64,000 nt of DNA from Pokkaliibacter sp046614695 (lineage in GTDB: Bacteria > Pseudomonadota > Gammaproteobacteria > Pseudomonadales > Balneatricaceae). Below are positions 61,723 to 64,000 of the stretch, piece after piece. The stretch lies in assembly GCF_046614695.1 (NCBI RefSeq), contig NZ_JBKKHQ010000009.1:124001-188000 (forward strand), in the 5' to 3' direction. Numbering within the stretch: position 1 is the stretch's first letter; each line of letters begins with the position of its first letter. The notes under the pieces were generated by a model. That model saw only the letters and a list, made by a program, of their open reading frames with translations, searched no databases and had not been told where the DNA came from. Made by a program: the position numbers and the translations under genes.

Positions 61723-61748
61723 GGTAGGCAGAGCAATGCTCTCCTACC
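61723..61748. other. Hairpin after DUF1328 gene
   Basis: GGTAGG-c-AGAGC-AAT-GCTCT-CCTACC can fold into an almost perfect 11-bp stem with one bulged base. There is no T-run, so Rho-independent termination is doubtful; it may stabilise the upstream mRNA or mark the end of a small RNA. Confidence 0.45.
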
Positions 61749-61869
61749 GCTCTCAGGCCTGATAACAGGGCCACCTCAATACCCAACCCATTTGTCCCCC
61801 CTGTTAGATCAAACACAATGCCACTCACTAGCGACTGGCTCTGCCTAATCGGGGGCTAAAGGATAATTT

Positions 61870-61888
61870 TTCGATACGGACTATCGAA
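61870..61888. promoter_or_regulatory. Inverted repeat TTCGATA-N5-TATCGAA
   Basis: A perfect 7-5-7 inverted repeat about 94 bases before the PA2169-type gene. It could be an activator or repressor site. No regulator is known. Confidence 0.4.
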
Positions 61889-61981
61889 CAAATGGCAGCT
61901 TACCTCGCCGCCTCACAGCCGGTTACCAGACACACTGATCGGCAAATTAAGAGCAGGCGACGGTGACAAAGGAGTATCAAC

Positions 61982-62455
61982 ATGTTGGATAAAACAATTT
62001 CTGAAAGTGATGCAAAGGCTCTCGCCTCTTTTCTCGACATTTGCGAGGACGCCAAATCGTTTTACCTGCACGCCGCAGAAAAAACCGACGATGAAGCACT
62101 GAAGCGCCTGTTTAATGATCAGGCAGCCTCCCGCGATGCCATCATCCGTGATCTGCGCCCGGAATATGAAATCCGCATGAAGGAGCCTCTGGAAACCAAA
62201 ACCACCATGACTCACAAATTGCACGAGTGGTACGCTGATATGAAAGTGGCAGTGACTCGTGAGGCCAAGGAAGATTATGTCCTGGTGAAAGAGCTTGAAG
62301 AGGTGGAGGACAAAACTCTGGTGGAACTTCAGGAAACCATCCATGAAGTACAAAGCCCGGAGCTGGAAAACCGCCTGAATCTGCAGTTAACGCAGATGCA
62401 TAAGGCGCATGACCGCATGATGAATATGAAAGACAACATGCCGAAAACGCACTGA
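61982..62455 (+). CDS. PA2169-type four-helix bundle protein (DUF2383-like)
   Basis: A 157-residue, fully helical soluble protein. The repeated carboxylate/His pattern (CEDAKSFYLHAAEKTDDEALKRLF, DYVLVKELEEVEDKTLVELQE) and length match the PA2169/DUF2383 ferritin-like family, often found with BON and DUF1328 stress genes. A metal site is possible but not proven. The ATG at 61982 follows ACAAAGGAG. Confidence 0.82.
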   Translation: MLDKTISESDAKALASFLDICEDAKSFYLHAAEKTDDEALKRLFNDQAASRDAIIRDLRPEYEIRMKEPLETKTTMTHKLHEWYADMKVAVTREAKEDYVLVKELEEVEDKTLVELQETIHEVQSPELENRLNLQLTQMHKAHDRMMNMKDNMPKTH

Positions 62456-62480
62456 TCCACTGACAGTGCATCGCAAAGAG

Positions 62481-62505
62481 AAAGGGAGCTGAGGCTCCCT
62501 TTTTT
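62481..62505. terminator. Terminator between PA2169-type and ompW genes
   Basis: AAAGGGAGC-TGAG-GCTCCCTTT with T-run, between converging genes. Confidence 0.85.
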
Positions 62506-62523
62506 ACGTCCGTACGACCTGAT

Positions 62524-63165
62524 TTAGAAGCGGTATCCCGCACCGATCATAAAGGCCACCGGGTCGATCTCGGTTTTGATCTTCTGGCGAGAGCCTCCGG
62601 CATTGAAGGTGACGTCAGTGTCGATATCCATGTACCAGACTGAGGCATTGGCGTAGATGTTATCAGTCAGCTTGAGATCCACACCCGCTTCGGCTGCCAG
62701 CCCCCAGGAGCTGCTCATGTCCAGATCACTGAGCCCTGCAGACTTGCCGGTGCTGGAGAAGTCTTCATCAAAGAAGAAGGTGTAGTTCACCCCCAGCCCG
62801 ACATAAGGACGAATCGCTGAATCTGACTGGCCGAAATAGTACTGGCCTAGCAGTGTGGGTGGCAGATGTTTCGCCGAGGCAATTTTACCCACGCCGTTAA
62901 GGCTAACACTGTGGTTGAAAGGCGTTGCTGCTACCAGCTCAACACCCCAGTTATCAGTGACCATGTAGCTGAAAGTCAGGCCCAGCTGGGTATTGTCAGT
63001 CAGGTTAAATTCGCCAAGGCCCAGTACATCGTCACTGCTCTCATGGGGGCTAACATTCAGCGCACCAGCACGGACGATAATATCTCCCGCCTCATGGGCA
63101 GAAACCGGTGCGATCAGCGCAGCCGAGACTGCAAGGGCACATAAACTCAGCGCTGCTTTTTTCAT
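62524..63165 (-). CDS. ompW: OmpW family outer-membrane protein
   Basis: A 213-residue eight-stranded beta-barrel of the outer membrane. It has a Sec signal ending PVSAHEAGD, the family start DIIVRAGALNVSPHESS, GLTFSYMVTDNWGVELVAATPFNHS, the LPPTLLGQYYFG strand and a C-terminal aromatic MIGAGYRF. OmpW forms a narrow hydrophobic channel and is controlled by oxygen and osmolarity in enteric bacteria. The ATG at 63165 has GAGGAAA; an ATG at 63192 is disfavoured. An FNR-like box lies upstream. Confidence 0.93.
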   Translation of the reverse strand: MKKAALSLCALAVSAALIAPVSAHEAGDIIVRAGALNVSPHESSDDVLGLGEFNLTDNTQLGLTFSYMVTDNWGVELVAATPFNHSVSLNGVGKIASAKHLPPTLLGQYYFGQSDSAIRPYVGLGVNYTFFFDEDFSSTGKSAGLSDLDMSSSWGLAAEAGVDLKLTDNIYANASVWYMDIDTDVTFNAGGSRQKIKTEIDPVAFMIGAGYRF

Positions 63166-63244
63166 GGCATTTTCCTCAATAGATTCTGACACTTGGGCCG
63201 TTCTCGATTGAGGAGCAAATTACCACTCTTGCACGGTCTGACTA

Positions 63245-63258
63245 TTGATCCTGCTCAA
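63245..63258 (-). promoter_or_regulatory. FNR/ANR-like box upstream of ompW
   Basis: TTGAT-CCTG-CTCAA differs from the consensus TTGATN4ATCAA at one position. Its centre (63251.5) is 86 bases before the ompW start, which would be -41.5 from a transcription start near 63210; a weak TAATTT lies at 63217-63222 as a possible -10. This fits class II FNR activation. Confidence 0.5.
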
Positions 63259-63329
63259 TAGCTGCCAAGGCGTTGCAAAGGATGTCCGTCAAAGATTGAT
63301 CCAGCGCAAAAGATTCGCCCTTAACCCCC

Positions 63330-64000
63330 TTAAATACGTTCAATAGCGCTGATAAGCACCTCTAGCGCCGCCGCGACGTCTTCTTTGATCACCGCTTCTG
63401 CGGGGTGATGACTGATACCTTTGGGGCTTCGGATAAACAGCATGCCAATATCGGTAATCGCTGCCATCGCCATAGCGTCGTGCCCTGCTCCGCTCATCAG
63501 TCGATAGGCCGGGTGCCCATTGGCGACGAGCGCATCATCCAGCAACTGCTGTAATGATTCGGCACAGGGCGCCGCTGGCGCTGCGTGAGTTTCCTTGATG
63601 CGCACTTCACCACTTCGAGAACCGACCGTAGTGATGATGCCAGCCTCAATTTCCGCCCAGGCGCGATCACGGGAGGTATCTATCGGGCTTCTGATATCGA
63701 CGCTGAACAGCACTTCACCTGGAATCACATTCACCGCGTTGGGCTTGCATTCCAGATGGCCGACGGTCGCCACCAGATTCCAGGTACGTGCTTTCTTCTC
63801 GATCATGGCGATGATGTGTGCTGCAATGACCAACGCATCCTTACGAAGATGCATCGGCGTTGTTCCTGCATGACCCGCCTGACCGGAAATCGTCACGCGC
63901 TTGCGACGAGCGCCAGCGATCGCGGTAACGGTGCCCAGTGCCAAACCTTCATGCTCCAGCACAATGCCCTGCTCGATGTGTACTTCCAGATAGGCTTTGA
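63330..64000 (-). CDS. M20 carbamoylase/allantoate amidohydrolase (cut by window edge)
   Basis: The visible 223 residues are the C-terminal half; the gene continues past 64000. AYLEVHIEQG (Glu, metal ligand), SGQAGHAGTTPMHLRKDAL, NVIPGEVLFSVDIRSP, MSGAGHDAMAMA and GISHHPAEAV are the standard blocks of the hydantoinase/carbamoylase branch (HyuC, AllC). It hydrolyses N-carbamoyl amino acids or allantoate. With a PuuE-type allantoinase in the window, an allantoate amidohydrolase role is possible but the two genes are 50 kb apart. Confidence 0.88.
   Translation of the reverse strand, partial: KAYLEVHIEQGIVLEHEGLALGTVTAIAGARRKRVTISGQAGHAGTTPMHLRKDALVIAAHIIAMIEKKARTWNLVATVGHLECKPNAVNVIPGEVLFSVDIRSPIDTSRDRAWAEIEAGIITTVGSRSGEVRIKETHAAPAAPCAESLQQLLDDALVANGHPAYRLMSGAGHDAMAMAAITDIGMLFIRSPKGISHHPAEAVIKEDVAAALEVLISAIERI

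Larger units (their letters stand above)
61679..61981. other. Intergenic region with two dyads before the PA2169-type gene
   Basis: 303 bases with no gene. Two dyads are present (separate entries). The rest, including an antisense open frame, does not look coding. Confidence 0.5.

Noticed and set aside
1..64000. CRISPR arrays, tRNA, rRNA, integrases
   Set aside because: No regular spacer-repeat pattern, cloverleaf-like sequence, rRNA segment or recombinase motif was seen on either strand.

Overview
The window is one contiguous piece of a gammaproteobacterial chromosome, probably of a marine or halotolerant Oceanospirillales-type organism. That placement is an inference from the mix of TAXI-type TRAP transport, an LplT-Aas fusion, DUF1328/PA2169-type stress proteins, OmpW and moderately GC-rich coding sequence with Shine-Dalgarno starts. 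No rRNA, tRNA, CRISPR array or intact prophage was recognised. Most of it is ordinary metabolic and transport sequence, interrupted by AT-rich accessory patches at about 9.6-10.5, 14.1-14.6, 25.8-28.6 and 44.0-45.2 kb.

Region by region: 0-9.5 kb holds a divergently regulated catabolic operon. It has a GntR-type regulator cut by the left edge, an M20 hydrolase, a Tat-exported binding protein, two Dpp-type permeases, a fused double ATPase, a second M20-like protein and a creatinase-like M24 protein. 9.7-16.6 kb holds an NYN-LOTUS protein, a peptidoglycan hydrolase paired with a lipoprotein, a PuuE-type allantoinase, a DMT transporter, an AT-rich orphan, a helix-hairpin-helix protein and a DUF4377 lipoprotein. 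16.8-25.7 kb holds a giant lysophospholipid transporter/acyltransferase/acyl-ACP synthetase, then tandem receiver-TPR paralogues and a GNAT enzyme.

25.8-28.6 kb is an AT-rich cassette with a DpnII/MboI-like nuclease fold, a HEPN-type protein and an HNH nuclease; it is the best candidate for an undescribed defence locus. 28.7-38.6 kb has redox and efflux genes, DoxX and pirin, a methionine aminopeptidase, a lysozyme-fold protein overlapping a small membrane protein, a bestrophin, LysE and a DUF3829 lipoprotein. 38.9-43.8 kb is a polar amino-acid ABC transporter with an unusual class IV aminotransferase and a FadR-type regulator. 45.5-46.9 kb is rbsK-rbsD without a ribose transporter.

47.2-49.6 kb contains a TetR regulator and a divergent oxidoreductase that share three copies of a palindrome. 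50.1-53.6 kb encodes a branched-chain 2-oxoacid dehydrogenase (E1 alpha, E1 beta, E2; no E3). 53.7-56.6 kb is a TAXI-TRAP system. 57.3-60.2 kb has Bcr/CflA efflux, an unknown exported protein and a flavodoxin-like oxidoreductase. 60.6-63.2 kb is an envelope-stress module (BON protein behind a strong -24/-12 promoter, DUF1328, a PA2169-type bundle, OmpW with an FNR-like box). The right edge cuts an M20 carbamoylase/allantoate amidohydrolase.

The observations most worth following are two predicted wall-hydrolase plus envelope-protein pairs (10.5-11.9 and 34.8-35.6 kb) organised like effector/immunity modules, the nuclease/HEPN cassette, the two paralogous receiver-TPR proteins with degenerate acidic pockets, and enzymes whose expected catalytic residues look substituted (second M20, M24, class IV aminotransferase). 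Functions were assigned by reading motifs only; no database search was run.
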